Positions 8,423 through 16,359 of a stretch of DNA of 64,000 bases are shown here, in pieces. The notes beneath the pieces were generated by a model. That model searched no databases, was not told the DNA's origin, and saw only the letters and a program-made list of their open reading frames with translations. Position 1 is the stretch's first letter. Each line of letters begins with the position of its first letter. A program made the translations under genes and the position numbers. The stretch comes from Moryella indoligenes. Its GTDB lineage: Bacteria > Bacillota > Clostridia > Lachnospirales > Lachnospiraceae. The DNA is taken from the NCBI RefSeq assembly GCF_030812885.1, contig NZ_JAUSTO010000003.1, positions 186,001 to 250,000 on the forward strand. The letters are read 5' to 3'.

Positions 8423-9205
8423 TTAGATAACGTGCCTACTGGTTAACTGCTCCATAAGATATGCTACAGATGCCTCAGCATCAAGATTGACCTTGGTTCC
8501 CTTGCCCTTCTTGACCTTATCGGAGGCCTTCGCGATCTTTGTCGGAGAACCTGCAAGTCCCATATCCTTATCCTGAAGGGTGGGCAGATTCGCTCTTCCC
8601 CAGGTTGTAACCTCTTCATCAAAGGCATCAAAGATGCGGCCGACAGTCATATAGCGCGGATCATTCAGCTCTGCCAGAGCAGTGCAGAGGCAGGGAAGCT
8701 TCACCTTAAGCACATGATATCTGTCATCGAACTGACGCTGAACAATCGCATAATCGCCCTCGATCTTCAGATTCTGAGTGTAGGAGATAACCGGAAGGCC
8801 AAGGTGCTCCGCGATCTGCGGGCCGACCTGTGCGGTATCGCCATCAATTGCCTGACGGCCGGTGATGATGAGATCATACTCGAGGTTACGAATTGCAGCT
8901 GCAATCGTACTGGAGGTGGCCCAGGTATCTGCGCCGCCGAGCACTCTGTCGGTGACAAGGATCATCTTGTCAGCGCCCATTGCGTAAGCCTCACGCAGCA
9001 TATCAGTCGCCTTCGGAAGACCCATCGTGAGCACAGTGACCTCTGCTCCACACTCGTCCTTCAGTCTCAGCGCCGCCTCGAGGCCTGCCTTATCATCCGG
9101 GTTCATGATAGCCAGCATTGCTGCTCTGTTCAGTGTTCCGTCCGGGTTGAATGCAACGCCTCCCTTTGTATCCGGAACCTGCTTAATGCATACGATAACT
9201 TTCAC
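8423..9205 (-). CDS. etfB: electron transfer flavoprotein beta subunit
   Basis: EtfB is the partner of EtfA and, in bifurcating complexes, holds the FAD that takes electrons from NADH. The 260-residue sequence begins MKVIVCIKQVPDTK and contains the ETF-beta signature region (ADTWATSSTIAAAIRNLEYDLIITGRQAIDGDTAQVGPQ) and VKLPCLCTALAELNDPRYMTVGRI. The start is a GTG at 9205, preceded by a strong AGGAGGG site. It sits 17 bases after bcd and 27 before etfA, so the three are surely cotranscribed. The order bcd-etfB-etfA is the usual one in butyrate-forming Clostridia. Confidence 0.96.
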   Translation of the reverse strand: MKVIVCIKQVPDTKGGVAFNPDGTLNRAAMLAIMNPDDKAGLEAALRLKDECGAEVTVLTMGLPKATDMLREAYAMGADKMILVTDRVLGGADTWATSSTIAAAIRNLEYDLIITGRQAIDGDTAQVGPQIAEHLGLPVISYTQNLKIEGDYAIVQRQFDDRYHVLKVKLPCLCTALAELNDPRYMTVGRIFDAFDEEVTTWGRANLPTLQDKDMGLAGSPTKIAKASDKVKKGKGTKVNLDAEASVAYLMEQLTSRHVI

Positions 9206-9222
9206 GATCTGTCCCTCCTAAT

Positions 9223-10374
9223 TTATTTCAGTAAGTTTGCGGAAATGACCATGCGCTGAACCTCAGAGGTTCCCTCATAGATCTCCGTGATCTTCGCGTC
9301 ACGCATCATGCGCTCAACATCATACTCTCTGATATAACCATAGCCGCCGTGCAGCTGTACGCACTTTGTGGTGACTGCCATAGCAGTCTCTGCTGCGAAG
9401 AGCTTTGCCTTTGCAGCCTCCATACCATACTGCTTCTGGGTCTGCTTCGCCATAGCTGCCTTGTACACAAGAAGCTGTGCAGCTTCGACCTCTGTCGCCA
9501 TATCTGCAATCTGGAACTGTGTATTCTGGAACTGTGCAAGGGAACGGCCAAACTGCTTTCTCTCCTTGACATAATCAATGGTTCTCTCAAGAGCGCCCTC
9601 CGCAAGGCCGAGAGCCTGAGAAGCAATACCGATACGTCCGCCATCCAGCGTATGCATGGCAATGTTAAAGCCCTTGCCTCTCTGCCCGAGCAGAGCAGTC
9701 TTCGGAATGCGGCAGTCCTGGAAAATAAGCTCATAGGTAGCAGAGCCGCGGATACCCATCTTCTTCTCCTTCACGCCGAAGGTGAAGCCCGGAGTTCCCT
9801 TCTCAACAATAAATGCAGAGATCTCCTTCATCATTCTGCCGCGCTTCTCAACAGTTCCGGTAACGGCAATCACAATGTAGATATCTGCATACTTACCGTT
9901 GGTGATGAAGCACTTGGATCCGTTCAGAACCCACTCATCTCCGTCAAGCACAGCCTTTGTCTGCTGTCCCTGTGCGTCGGTTCCTGCTCCCGGCTCAGTC
10001 AGGCCAAAAGCACCGAGCTTCTTACCGCTTGCCAGCTCCGGAAGATACTTCTTCTTCTGAAGCTCGGTTCCGAAGGTAAGAATCGGATCCATGCAGAGAG
10101 ATGTGTGTGCAGAAACAATAACGCCTGTGGTGCCACATACCTTGGAGAGCTCCTCAACGCACATCGCGTAGGTGAGGATGTCGCAGCCCTGTCCGCCATA
10201 CTCCTTCGGAATCGGAATACCAAAGAAGCCATAGCGCGCCATCTTCTCGACAGTCTCCATCGGGAAGCGCTCAGTCTCATCGACCTCCTGAGCCAGCGGC
10301 TTCACTTCGTTTTCAGCGAATTCTCTGAATAACGTGCGCGCCATTTCGTGTTTCTTGTCTAATACGAAATCCAT
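9223..10374 (-). CDS. bcd: butyryl-CoA dehydrogenase
   Basis: Bcd reduces crotonyl-CoA to butyryl-CoA with electrons from Etf. It is a 383-residue flavoprotein of normal short-chain acyl-CoA dehydrogenase length. FAD and substrate-binding blocks GAFGLTEPGAGTDAQGQQTKA and KCFITNGKYADIYIV are present, and the catalytic base is Glu367 in IYEGTSEVQ, the position used by other bacterial butyryl-CoA dehydrogenases. The ATG at 10374 follows GGAGGAAGG. A 151-base gap separates it from hbd2. That gap contains a possible internal promoter and a 12-base-pair hairpin, which may set a separate level for bcd-etfBA. Confidence 0.96.
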   Translation of the reverse strand: MDFVLDKKHEMARTLFREFAENEVKPLAQEVDETERFPMETVEKMARYGFFGIPIPKEYGGQGCDILTYAMCVEELSKVCGTTGVIVSAHTSLCMDPILTFGTELQKKKYLPELASGKKLGAFGLTEPGAGTDAQGQQTKAVLDGDEWVLNGSKCFITNGKYADIYIVIAVTGTVEKRGRMMKEISAFIVEKGTPGFTFGVKEKKMGIRGSATYELIFQDCRIPKTALLGQRGKGFNIAMHTLDGGRIGIASQALGLAEGALERTIDYVKERKQFGRSLAQFQNTQFQIADMATEVEAAQLLVYKAAMAKQTQKQYGMEAAKAKLFAAETAMAVTTKCVQLHGGYGYIREYDVERMMRDAKITEIYEGTSEVQRMVISANLLK

Positions 10375-10419
10375 TTATCCTTCCTCCATGTTAAATAATT
10401 AACGCACTTCGACGTATCA

Positions 10420-10449
10420 CTGCGGGGATACCCTTTCGTATCCCCGCAG
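10420..10449 (-). other. intercistronic hairpin between hbd and bcd
   Basis: CTGCGGGGATAC (10420-10431) and GTATCCCCGCAG (10438-10449) form a perfect 12-base-pair stem with a 6-base loop. Outer arms GACGT/ACGTC (10411-10415, 10451-10455) could extend it. No U-run follows on the minus strand, so it is more likely an mRNA processing or stability element than a full terminator. Confidence 0.6.
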
Positions 10450-10476
10450 AACGTCTCCATACAATTACTGCCCATT

Positions 10477-10485
10477 ATTATAACA
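10477..10485 (-). promoter_or_regulatory. possible internal promoter for bcd-etfBA (extended -10)
   Basis: The minus strand reads TGTTATAAT, an extended -10 (TGn-TATAAT), 100 bases before the bcd start. There is no convincing -35, as is common for extended -10 promoters. Confidence 0.35.
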
Positions 10486-10525
10486 GAAAAGCCAAGCCGC
10501 GAACAGTATTTCTGTTCTCAATTTC

Positions 10526-11359
10526 TCAATACTCGTAGAAACCTCTTCCCGTCTTTCTTCCCAATCTGCCTCCGCGAACCATCTTTCTGAGCAGCGGATG
10601 CGGGCGATACTTCGAATCTCCGGTCTCCTGCTGCAGCACCTGCATGATCGCAAGCACGACATCGAGTCCGATCAGATCTCCCAGCGCCAGCGGCCCCATC
10701 GGATGATTTGCGCCGAGCTTCATTGCCTCATCAATCTTTTCCGCCGGAACATCATTCTCCGCATAGACACCGATCGCCTCATTGATCATCGGAATCAGGA
10801 TCCGGTTCACGACAAATCCGGCAAATTCACGCATCTGCACCGGAATCTTCCCGATATCCTCGGAGATAGCACTGACCTTATCTGCAATTTCCTGGGGCGT
10901 ATTCAGTCCGACACTGACCTCAACCAGCTTCATGACAGGTGCCGGGTTAAAGAAGTGCATACCTGTGACCGGTCTGTCAAGCCCTGCGCCTATCTCCGTA
11001 ATGGAGAGCGAAGAGGTATTTGTAGTAAAAAGACAATCCTTCTTACAGATGGTCGCAAGCTCACGGAAGGTATCCTTCTTGATCTGCATATTCTCAACGG
11101 CAGCCTCGACGATGAGGTCGCATTCCTCGCAGATGTATTTGGTTCCCGTGTGAATGCGGTCAAGAATTGCCGTCATCTCCTCTTCTGTCATCTTGCCGCG
11201 ACTGACGCGCTTCTGGAGATTGGCCTCAATACGCTTCTTTCCTCTTCCGGCAAAGATTTCGTTCAGATCACAGAGGCATACCTCATAGCCCTCGACCTGC
11301 GCAAATGCCTGTGCAATGCCGGCTCCCATGGTTCCGGCTCCGATAACGCCTACCTTCAT
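10526..11359 (-). CDS. hbd: 3-hydroxybutyryl-CoA dehydrogenase, operon copy
   Basis: This 277-residue copy catalyses the same NAD(P)H-linked reduction of acetoacetyl-CoA as the gene at 6338-7180. It has the Rossmann motif GVIGAGTMGAGIAQ, the catalytic His in GMHFFNPAPVMKL, and the C-terminal NHPMGPLALGDLIGLD. The ATG follows AAGGAGGAG. It lies between crt and bcd in the butyryl-CoA operon, so it is the likely main pathway enzyme. The two copies differ mostly in charged surface residues and the C-terminal end (GFYEY here, GFYSYPEK in copy 1). Whether they differ in NADH/NADPH preference cannot be judged by eye. Confidence 0.95.
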   Translation of the reverse strand: MKVGVIGAGTMGAGIAQAFAQVEGYEVCLCDLNEIFAGRGKKRIEANLQKRVSRGKMTEEEMTAILDRIHTGTKYICEECDLIVEAAVENMQIKKDTFRELATICKKDCLFTTNTSSLSITEIGAGLDRPVTGMHFFNPAPVMKLVEVSVGLNTPQEIADKVSAISEDIGKIPVQMREFAGFVVNRILIPMINEAIGVYAENDVPAEKIDEAMKLGANHPMGPLALGDLIGLDVVLAIMQVLQQETGDSKYRPHPLLRKMVRGGRLGRKTGRGFYEY

Positions 11360-11457
11360 AGAATACTCCTCCTTATTACTGTGTCATCATACTATATATT
11401 TCTGATTGCCGCCACAAAAAACGCTTGATTTATGTATAGATTTAACAGATACCCTTA

Positions 11458-12234
11458 TCAGTGATTCAAAAACTCTCTCTCTTTACGCTTCTCCAGAAAC
11501 GCAGACATGCCTTCTTTCTGGTCATGTGTGCCAAAACAACTGCCGAACAGCTTCTCCTCAAGCACAATTGCGGCATCCATATCTGCTTCCAGTCCTTCAT
11601 TGACCGCCTTCTTGCAGGCGCGCACCGCGATCGGCGCATTGGAGGCAATCCTTGCGGCGAGCTTCTCCGCCTCCGGTATCAACTGCTCCAGCGGATAGAC
11701 AGCATTCACCAGGCCGATGCGAAGCGCCTCCTCCGCCCTAATATTCTTTGCAGTATAGATGAGCTGCTTCGCCATGCCCGGACCGACCAGCCGGGCCAGT
11801 CGCTGGGTGCCACCAAACCCCGGAGTAATGCCAAGTCCCACCTCCGGCTGTCCGAACATCGCATTCTCCGAACAGATCCGGAAATCACAGCACATGGAGA
11901 GCTCACAGCCCCCACCGAGTGCAAAACCATTGACCGCAGCGATCACCGGGACGGGCAGCGTCTCTATCATGCGAAATACATCGTTTCCCTTCTTTCCAAA
12001 GGCCTCTCCCTCCGCAGCGCTGAGTCCGCTCATCTCCGCGATATCTGCCCCGGCGACAAAGGACTTCTCGCCGGCTCCAGTCACAATGAGGCAACGAATT
12101 TCTTCCATATCGACGCTCTCAACAACGGTCTTTAATTCGTCCAGAACCTCACTGTTTAAAGCATTCAGAGCTTTTGGGCGATTAATGGTTATGATTCCGA
12201 TCTGCCCTTTGCTTTCATAATCTACATATCCCAT
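11458..12234 (-). CDS. crt: 3-hydroxybutyryl-CoA dehydratase (crotonase)
   Basis: Crt removes water from 3-hydroxybutyryl-CoA to give crotonyl-CoA. The 258-residue protein has the enoyl-CoA hydratase oxyanion-hole segments (VAGADIAEMSG near 60-70 and NGFALGGGCELSMCCD near 102-117), and both catalytic glutamates are in place: E111 in GGGCELS and E131 in GQPEVGLG. The ATG follows GAGGGAAG. It is second in the operon, 130 bases after thl. That gap contains a perfect 12-base-pair hairpin without a U-run. Confidence 0.96.
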   Translation of the reverse strand: MGYVDYESKGQIGIITINRPKALNALNSEVLDELKTVVESVDMEEIRCLIVTGAGEKSFVAGADIAEMSGLSAAEGEAFGKKGNDVFRMIETLPVPVIAAVNGFALGGGCELSMCCDFRICSENAMFGQPEVGLGITPGFGGTQRLARLVGPGMAKQLIYTAKNIRAEEALRIGLVNAVYPLEQLIPEAEKLAARIASNAPIAVRACKKAVNEGLEADMDAAIVLEEKLFGSCFGTHDQKEGMSAFLEKRKEREFLNH

Positions 12235-12274
12235 AGCTTCCCTCGCTTCTTCTTAACTCTTCTTAACGCACCAC

Positions 12275-12302
12275 GCGCAGTGCCGAATTTTCGGCACTGC
12301 GC
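12275..12302 (-). other. intercistronic hairpin between thl and crt
   Basis: GCGCAGTGCCGA (12275-12286) and TCGGCACTGCGC (12291-12302) form a perfect 12-base-pair stem with a 4-base loop. There is no U-run downstream on the minus strand. It resembles the hairpin in the hbd-bcd gap and could modulate read-through or mRNA stability. Confidence 0.6.
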
Positions 12303-12364
12303 ACCCAGCCTGTTTCTACTGATATCTGATTTTCATCAAGTGATAACCGAGCCCTGCTCTGCAC

Positions 12365-13549
12365 TTACTCGTACTTCTCCACAATTGTGGCGCAGCCCTG
12401 TCCGCCGCCGATGCAGAGGGTTGCGAGACCTCTCTTTGCATCTCTCTTCTGCATCTCGTGAAGCAGCGTCACCAGAATGCGGCAGCCGGAAGCGCCGATC
12501 GGATGTCCAAGTGCAACCGCGCCTCCGTTGACATTGACCTTCGACATGTCAAACTTCAGGTCCCTCGCCACGGCCACGGACTGCGCCGCAAAGGCCTCAT
12601 TCGCCTCGACAAGATCCATATCATCGATGGTGAAGCCTGTCTTCTGGAAAGCCTTTGTGGTCGCCGCCACCGGACCGATTCCCATGATGGCTGGATCCAC
12701 ACCGCCCAGAGCGCCGCCGATCCAGGTGGCCATCGGCTTCACACCGAGCTCCTTCGCCTTCTCCTCGCTCATCACAATCACTGCTGCCGCGCCATCATTG
12801 ATTCCGGAAGCATTTCCCGCTGTGACTATTCCATCCTTCTTGAATGCCGGCTTTAACTTCGCAAGTCCCTCGACTGTGGTGCCCTCTCTCGGCCCCTCAT
12901 CCTTTGCGAACTCAACCACAGCCTTCTTCTGCTTCACTTGAACCGGAACGATCTCCGTGTCAAACCGTCCCGCTGCCATCGCAGCGCAGGCCTTCTGCTG
13001 GCTGTCTGCGGAGAACGCATCCAGCTCCTCACGGGTCAGACCATACTTTTCAGCAACATTTTCTGCCGTAATACCCATGTGATAATCATTGAAGGCATCC
13101 CAGAGTCCGTCGTTCACCATGGTATCGATCATCGTCGCATTGTTCATTCTGTAGCCAAAGCGTGCCTTTGTCAGCGCATAGGGAGCCATGGACATATTCT
13201 CCATACCGCCTGCCACGACGATATCTGCATCTCCCGCCTGGATCATCTGTGCCGCCATATTGACGCAGTTCAGACCGGAGCCGCAGACGATATTTACTGT
13301 CACTGCCGTGGATGTATAGGGAAGACCTGCCTTGAGCGCAGCCTGTCGCGCCGGGTTCTGGCCCAGAGCAGCCTGGAGCACATTACCCATGTACACGTGA
13401 TCGACCTGTTCCGGGGTAATACCTGCCCGCTTCATGGCTTCCCGGATGACAATTGCACCGAGTTCCACCGCGGGGGTTGTGCTCAGCCCGCCGCCCATCT
13501 TTCCGATTGCGGTACGGCATGCGCCAGCAAGAACAATTTTCTTAGCCAT
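12365..13549 (-). CDS. thl: acetyl-CoA C-acetyltransferase (thiolase)
   Basis: Thl condenses two acetyl-CoA to acetoacetyl-CoA, the entry step of butyrate synthesis. The 394-residue protein has the acyl-carrying Cys89 in NIVCGSGLNC, His349 in GGAVALGHPIGASG and Cys379 in LCIGGGQG, the three expected catalytic residues. I start at the ATG at 13549, preceded by AAGGAGG; an upstream in-frame start would add 13 residues with no binding site. It is the first gene of the thl-crt-hbd-bcd-etfB-etfA operon and has a near-consensus promoter overlapped by an inverted repeat. Confidence 0.97.
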   Translation of the reverse strand: MAKKIVLAGACRTAIGKMGGGLSTTPAVELGAIVIREAMKRAGITPEQVDHVYMGNVLQAALGQNPARQAALKAGLPYTSTAVTVNIVCGSGLNCVNMAAQMIQAGDADIVVAGGMENMSMAPYALTKARFGYRMNNATMIDTMVNDGLWDAFNDYHMGITAENVAEKYGLTREELDAFSADSQQKACAAMAAGRFDTEIVPVQVKQKKAVVEFAKDEGPREGTTVEGLAKLKPAFKKDGIVTAGNASGINDGAAAVIVMSEEKAKELGVKPMATWIGGALGGVDPAIMGIGPVAATTKAFQKTGFTIDDMDLVEANEAFAAQSVAVARDLKFDMSKVNVNGGAVALGHPIGASGCRILVTLLHEMQKRDAKRGLATLCIGGGQGCATIVEKYE

Positions 13550-13617
13550 AGCTTTTTTTCCTCCTTGAGCCTGAACATGATAAACCACATTTCTTTGTTT
13601 TTATTGCTTATAGCAAT

Positions 13618-13646
13618 AATATATCTGAGCCATTTCGCTTTGTCAA
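13618..13646 (-). promoter_or_regulatory. main promoter of the butyryl-CoA operon
   Basis: On the minus strand, a perfect -35 TTGACA (13641-13646) and -10 TATATT (13618-13623) are 17 bases apart. The predicted transcript starts near 13611, about 60 bases before thl. The -35 is embedded in the inverted repeat at 13640-13659. Confidence 0.85.
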
Positions 13647-13659
13647 ACATTTTTGACAA
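13640..13659. promoter_or_regulatory. inverted repeat TTGTCAA-N6-TTGACAA over the -35 box, likely operator
   Basis: Two 7-base half-sites, 8 if the flanking A/T is counted, face each other across the -35 hexamer of the thl promoter. This is a natural repressor position. Rex operators in Clostridia have a similar layout (TTGTTAA-N4-TTAACAA), but the spacer here is 6, not 4, so the regulator is uncertain. Confidence 0.5.
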
Positions 13660-13788
13660 TTTTTTATCAATCTCTTCTCTCTTCTCTTAGTTATTAAGCA
13701 CTATATTGCGCTTTATATCGCGGATTTTGTGTACACATCTGTGCTTTTCTGCTTTTTTTATAGATTATCTTGCTTCGCACGCAGAGGA

Positions 13789-15645
13789 TCATCCATTCTC
13801 ATAGCTGCAGTGCCTGTAGATCCACCTCCAGATCCGCACCTGTCCCCAGCTGGCATAGATGCCGCAGCTCAGCACACTGAAGAGGGCAATGAGGAGATAA
13901 TGACCAAAGAACTGAAGACCGGTACCGCCAAAGCTCAGCCTTCTGCCGCCGATCAGCTTATGACGCATCTCCCAGCGCTTCATGAATGCGATGGCCCAGG
14001 GAAGCGCAAGGCCGCAGGTGCAGACTGTGATGATAAAGCAGAGGAGCATATAGCCGGCGCACTCAAAGGTATTGCCGTCAAACTCCGAGCCCGGAACGGC
14101 ATGATCCAGCATTACCTGATCCCCGTAATAGAAGGTATGCTTCATCTCCCACTTCAGATAATCCACAGGAACAAAGAGCGTATAGATACCACAGGTTACT
14201 AACGAGAGCAGCACCCACTTGATATAGAGACCGAACATCTGCCCGCCTGTGCCGTTGAAGTCCAGGCGTCTGCCCTCGATGAGCGTATGATTCTTGCGCC
14301 ACTTTACGATCCTGCACTGCATCCATGGCCACGCAATGCCGCAGGTCACAGCGTTCACGACAGCGGCAAGCAGGCTGTAGCCCAGATACTCCAGCCCTTT
14401 TCCGTCAAACTCCGAGCCCGGAACAGGCTGCCCGCCGGAAGCAGCCATACCCGCACCGGCTCCCGCAGCCCGGGAGAGACTGTCCTGCTGTGTGATCAGG
14501 AGGTAGACGCCGATGATTGCCGCCAGCACCAGAAAGAGGCACAGAGGACGAATTCCAAGCAGGCTCCCGCAGGCAAGAAGCGCAAACACTGCACCGATGA
14601 GCGGAAGCATCCTGTCTACGCTGCGCCCGGTCTCACCGGGTCCGCCCGCACTCTGTCCTTTCAGGAACTCCCGAGCCGCCAGCCCGACGCCGATGAGCGT
14701 GATAATGATAGCTGCCGCACGAAGCAGCCCCATAAGAAAGCCTACCAGCATGTATGGGCCATCGTACCAGTACATCTGTTCCTGAAGCTGCTCCAGCGGG
14801 AAAAGGATGATCCCCAGCGCCAGCGGCACAAACAGCACTGCCAGACAAAAGAAACGCACCGCGGTGGGTGGGAGGCCATCCAGCCCCTTCATTGCCTTAT
14901 CGGTCCACTCCATCGCCCTGTCGCCGGCAGCTTTGCTGAAATCGTTGAATGCCTCCTGCCCCTGCTTCTGCCAGCTGTTCTGGTTCTGCTGCGACGATTG
15001 CCCTGCAGCGGCTCCCTGACTTGCCTGTGTATACTGGTTCTGCTGCGACGATTGCCCTGCAGCAGCTCCCTGACTTGCCTGTGTATACTGGTTCTGCTGC
15101 GACGATTGCCCTGCAGCAGCTCCCTGACTTGCCTGTGTATACTGATTCTGCTGCGACGATTGCCCCGCGGCAGCTCCCTCATTTGTCTGTGTATACTGGT
15201 CTTGCTGTGCCGATTGTCCCGCGGCGGCTCCCTGACTTACCTGTGTATACTGATTCTGCTGCGACGATTGTCTCGCAGCAGCCTCCTGATTTACCTGTGT
15301 ATACTGATTCTGCTGCGACGATTGCTCTGCAGCGGCTCCCTCTTTTGTCTGTGTATACTGGTCCTGCTGCGTGTTCTGAGCCTGCTGTGTATTCTGCGTC
15401 TGCTGTGTACTCGCGCTCTGGCTCTGCTGCGACCACCCGGCTGCGTCCCCCTGTGCCGCCTGCTGCTGCGTGTTCTGAACCTGCTGCCGAGCCTCCTGAA
15501 CGGATTGATCCATCTGGTTTTCCTGCGGTGCTCTCTCCTGCGGTGCAGCGCCCCCCGCCGTCTCATGATGCAGCGGCGCTCCGCAGTTCATGCAGAACTT
15601 TGCCGTCGCGTCCACTGGTTTTCCGCAATTCGAACAAAACTTCAT
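13789..15645 (-). CDS. DUF898 membrane protein with zinc ribbon and Gln-rich repeats
   Basis: The function is unknown. The 618-residue protein starts with a zinc ribbon (MKFCSNCGKPVDATAKFCMNCG; two CxxC pairs). Residues 40-230 are Gln/Ser/Thr/Ala-rich and hold seven tandem 18-residue repeats of the type NQYTQASQGAAAGQSSQQ (residues 95-220). Next come several hydrophobic segments (about 265-385), then two copies of a DUF898 (YjgN-like) unit, each opening PGSEFDG and containing ...GRRL-F-GTG...GIY (about 405-500 and 515-615). The start is ATG 15645. The upstream DUF2752 gene is 21 bases away, so they form an operon. The long low-complexity linker is unusual for DUF898 proteins. Confidence 0.85.
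   Translation of the reverse strand: MKFCSNCGKPVDATAKFCMNCGAPLHHETAGGAAPQERAPQENQMDQSVQEARQQVQNTQQQAAQGDAAGWSQQSQSASTQQTQNTQQAQNTQQDQYTQTKEGAAAEQSSQQNQYTQVNQEAAARQSSQQNQYTQVSQGAAAGQSAQQDQYTQTNEGAAAGQSSQQNQYTQASQGAAAGQSSQQNQYTQASQGAAAGQSSQQNQYTQASQGAAAGQSSQQNQNSWQKQGQEAFNDFSKAAGDRAMEWTDKAMKGLDGLPPTAVRFFCLAVLFVPLALGIILFPLEQLQEQMYWYDGPYMLVGFLMGLLRAAAIIITLIGVGLAAREFLKGQSAGGPGETGRSVDRMLPLIGAVFALLACGSLLGIRPLCLFLVLAAIIGVYLLITQQDSLSRAAGAGAGMAASGGQPVPGSEFDGKGLEYLGYSLLAAVVNAVTCGIAWPWMQCRIVKWRKNHTLIEGRRLDFNGTGGQMFGLYIKWVLLSLVTCGIYTLFVPVDYLKWEMKHTFYYGDQVMLDHAVPGSEFDGNTFECAGYMLLCFIITVCTCGLALPWAIAFMKRWEMRHKLIGGRRLSFGGTGLQFFGHYLLIALFSVLSCGIYASWGQVRIWRWIYRHCSYENG
14986..15363 (-). repeat. seven in-frame tandem 54-base repeats inside the DUF898 gene
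   Basis: Each unit encodes 18 residues of the type NQYTQASQGAAAGQSSQQ. The three units nearest the membrane domain (14986-15147) are almost identical at the DNA level, which points to recent expansion. The outer units have drifted (QTKEG, QVNQE, QTNEG variants). The length is a multiple of three, so copy-number changes keep the frame. Confidence 0.9.
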
Positions 15646-15666
15646 GTGGTTGTAGTCCCCCTTCTT

Positions 15667-16035
15667 TTAAGATAAATTTCGCAGTACGCCATATGCAAGT
15701 GTCCCAATCAGCAGGATCAGCAAAAGCAGAAGTTCCGCGACACTGAACTGCAGCTCATCCGTCCGCCGTTGTTTCAGCTTGCGGAATAAGAGATACAGAA
15801 GCAGCAGCGGCAGCAGCGTCACGGACAGCGCGTTCATCCTCCACGCAGCTTTCAGGTCGAAGTGCAAAAGCGCAATCATGGCCCGTGTCATCCCGCAGCC
15901 CGGACACTCAAGGCCTGTGCACTGATGAAATAAGCAGGGAATGCCATATCCGCTTCTTCTGACAAATTCCAGATAGACAATCCCCAGACACAGAACCACA
16001 CAGGCATGTGCCAGCATCTTCCACTTCTTATTCAT
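15667..16035 (-). CDS. DUF2752 small membrane protein
   Basis: This is a 122-residue membrane protein of unknown function. The family hallmark CPGCGMTRA is present (residues about 43-51) after a Cys-containing stretch (GIPCLFHQCTGLECPGCG), with three hydrophobic segments: an N-terminal one, one around 65-83 and one at the C-terminus. I start at ATG 16035 (GAGGTGG upstream), which gives the usual family length. An ATG at 16146 also has a fair site and would add 37 non-hydrophobic residues. It is followed after 21 bases by the DUF898 gene. The two families often occur together in Clostridia, which suggests a joint membrane role. Confidence 0.8.
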   Translation of the reverse strand: MNKKWKMLAHACVVLCLGIVYLEFVRRSGYGIPCLFHQCTGLECPGCGMTRAMIALLHFDLKAAWRMNALSVTLLPLLLLYLLFRKLKQRRTDELQFSVAELLLLLILLIGTLAYGVLRNLS

Positions 16036-16292
16036 CACACATCCGCCACCTCTAAGGACATCCCTTCCGGGTACGCCTCCCTCAGTCTCTGTTTCACCTC
16101 CGCTTTGCCTCGCTCCCGGCTCAAAGGCAGATGAAATACTCAACATCAAATCTCCGCCTCAGTTTGAACCTGCTAATTGTTTTCAGTATATCATTCCAAT
16201 CAGTAATAATCATCTGAAATATTCTGCTGAAGGGCACAAGAAACCCAAAATTCTGCACAAATAGCCGCGCAGAAAATTGTGAGACTATACAA

Positions 16293-16323
16293 AATCAAGA
16301 AAATATAATTCTTTTTCTTGATT
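16293..16323. promoter_or_regulatory. perfect 11-base inverted repeat overlapping the -35 of the ABC operon
   Basis: AATCAAGAAAA (16293-16303) and TTTTCTTGATT (16313-16323) form perfect 11-base arms around a 9-base spacer. The right arm contains the -35 hexamer TTGATT. It differs from the TTCCGGAA boxes further down, so a second regulator may act here. Confidence 0.5.
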
Positions 16324-16346
16324 GTCCTGACAACAGGGCGTAATAT
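16318..16346 (+). promoter_or_regulatory. promoter of the sugar ABC transporter operon
   Basis: The -35 TTGATT (16318-16323) and -10 TAATAT (16341-16346) are 17 bases apart. The predicted start is near 16353, leaving a leader of about 197 bases that carries three TTCCGGAA boxes. The remainder of the 514-base gap (16036-16292) shows no gene. Confidence 0.7.
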
Positions 16347-16359
16347 CAGCTTAGCAGCC

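Noticed and set aside
14986..15363. Regular repeats that could be taken for a CRISPR array
   Set aside because: The 54-base units are contiguous without spacers, stay in frame and encode a protein linker.
14287..15675. Long open frame on the plus strand (462 codons) opposite the DUF898 gene
   Set aside because: It is antisense to a gene with clear domains. Its Leu/Arg/Cys-rich repeats are the mirror of the Gln-rich coding repeats, and it has no ribosome binding site.
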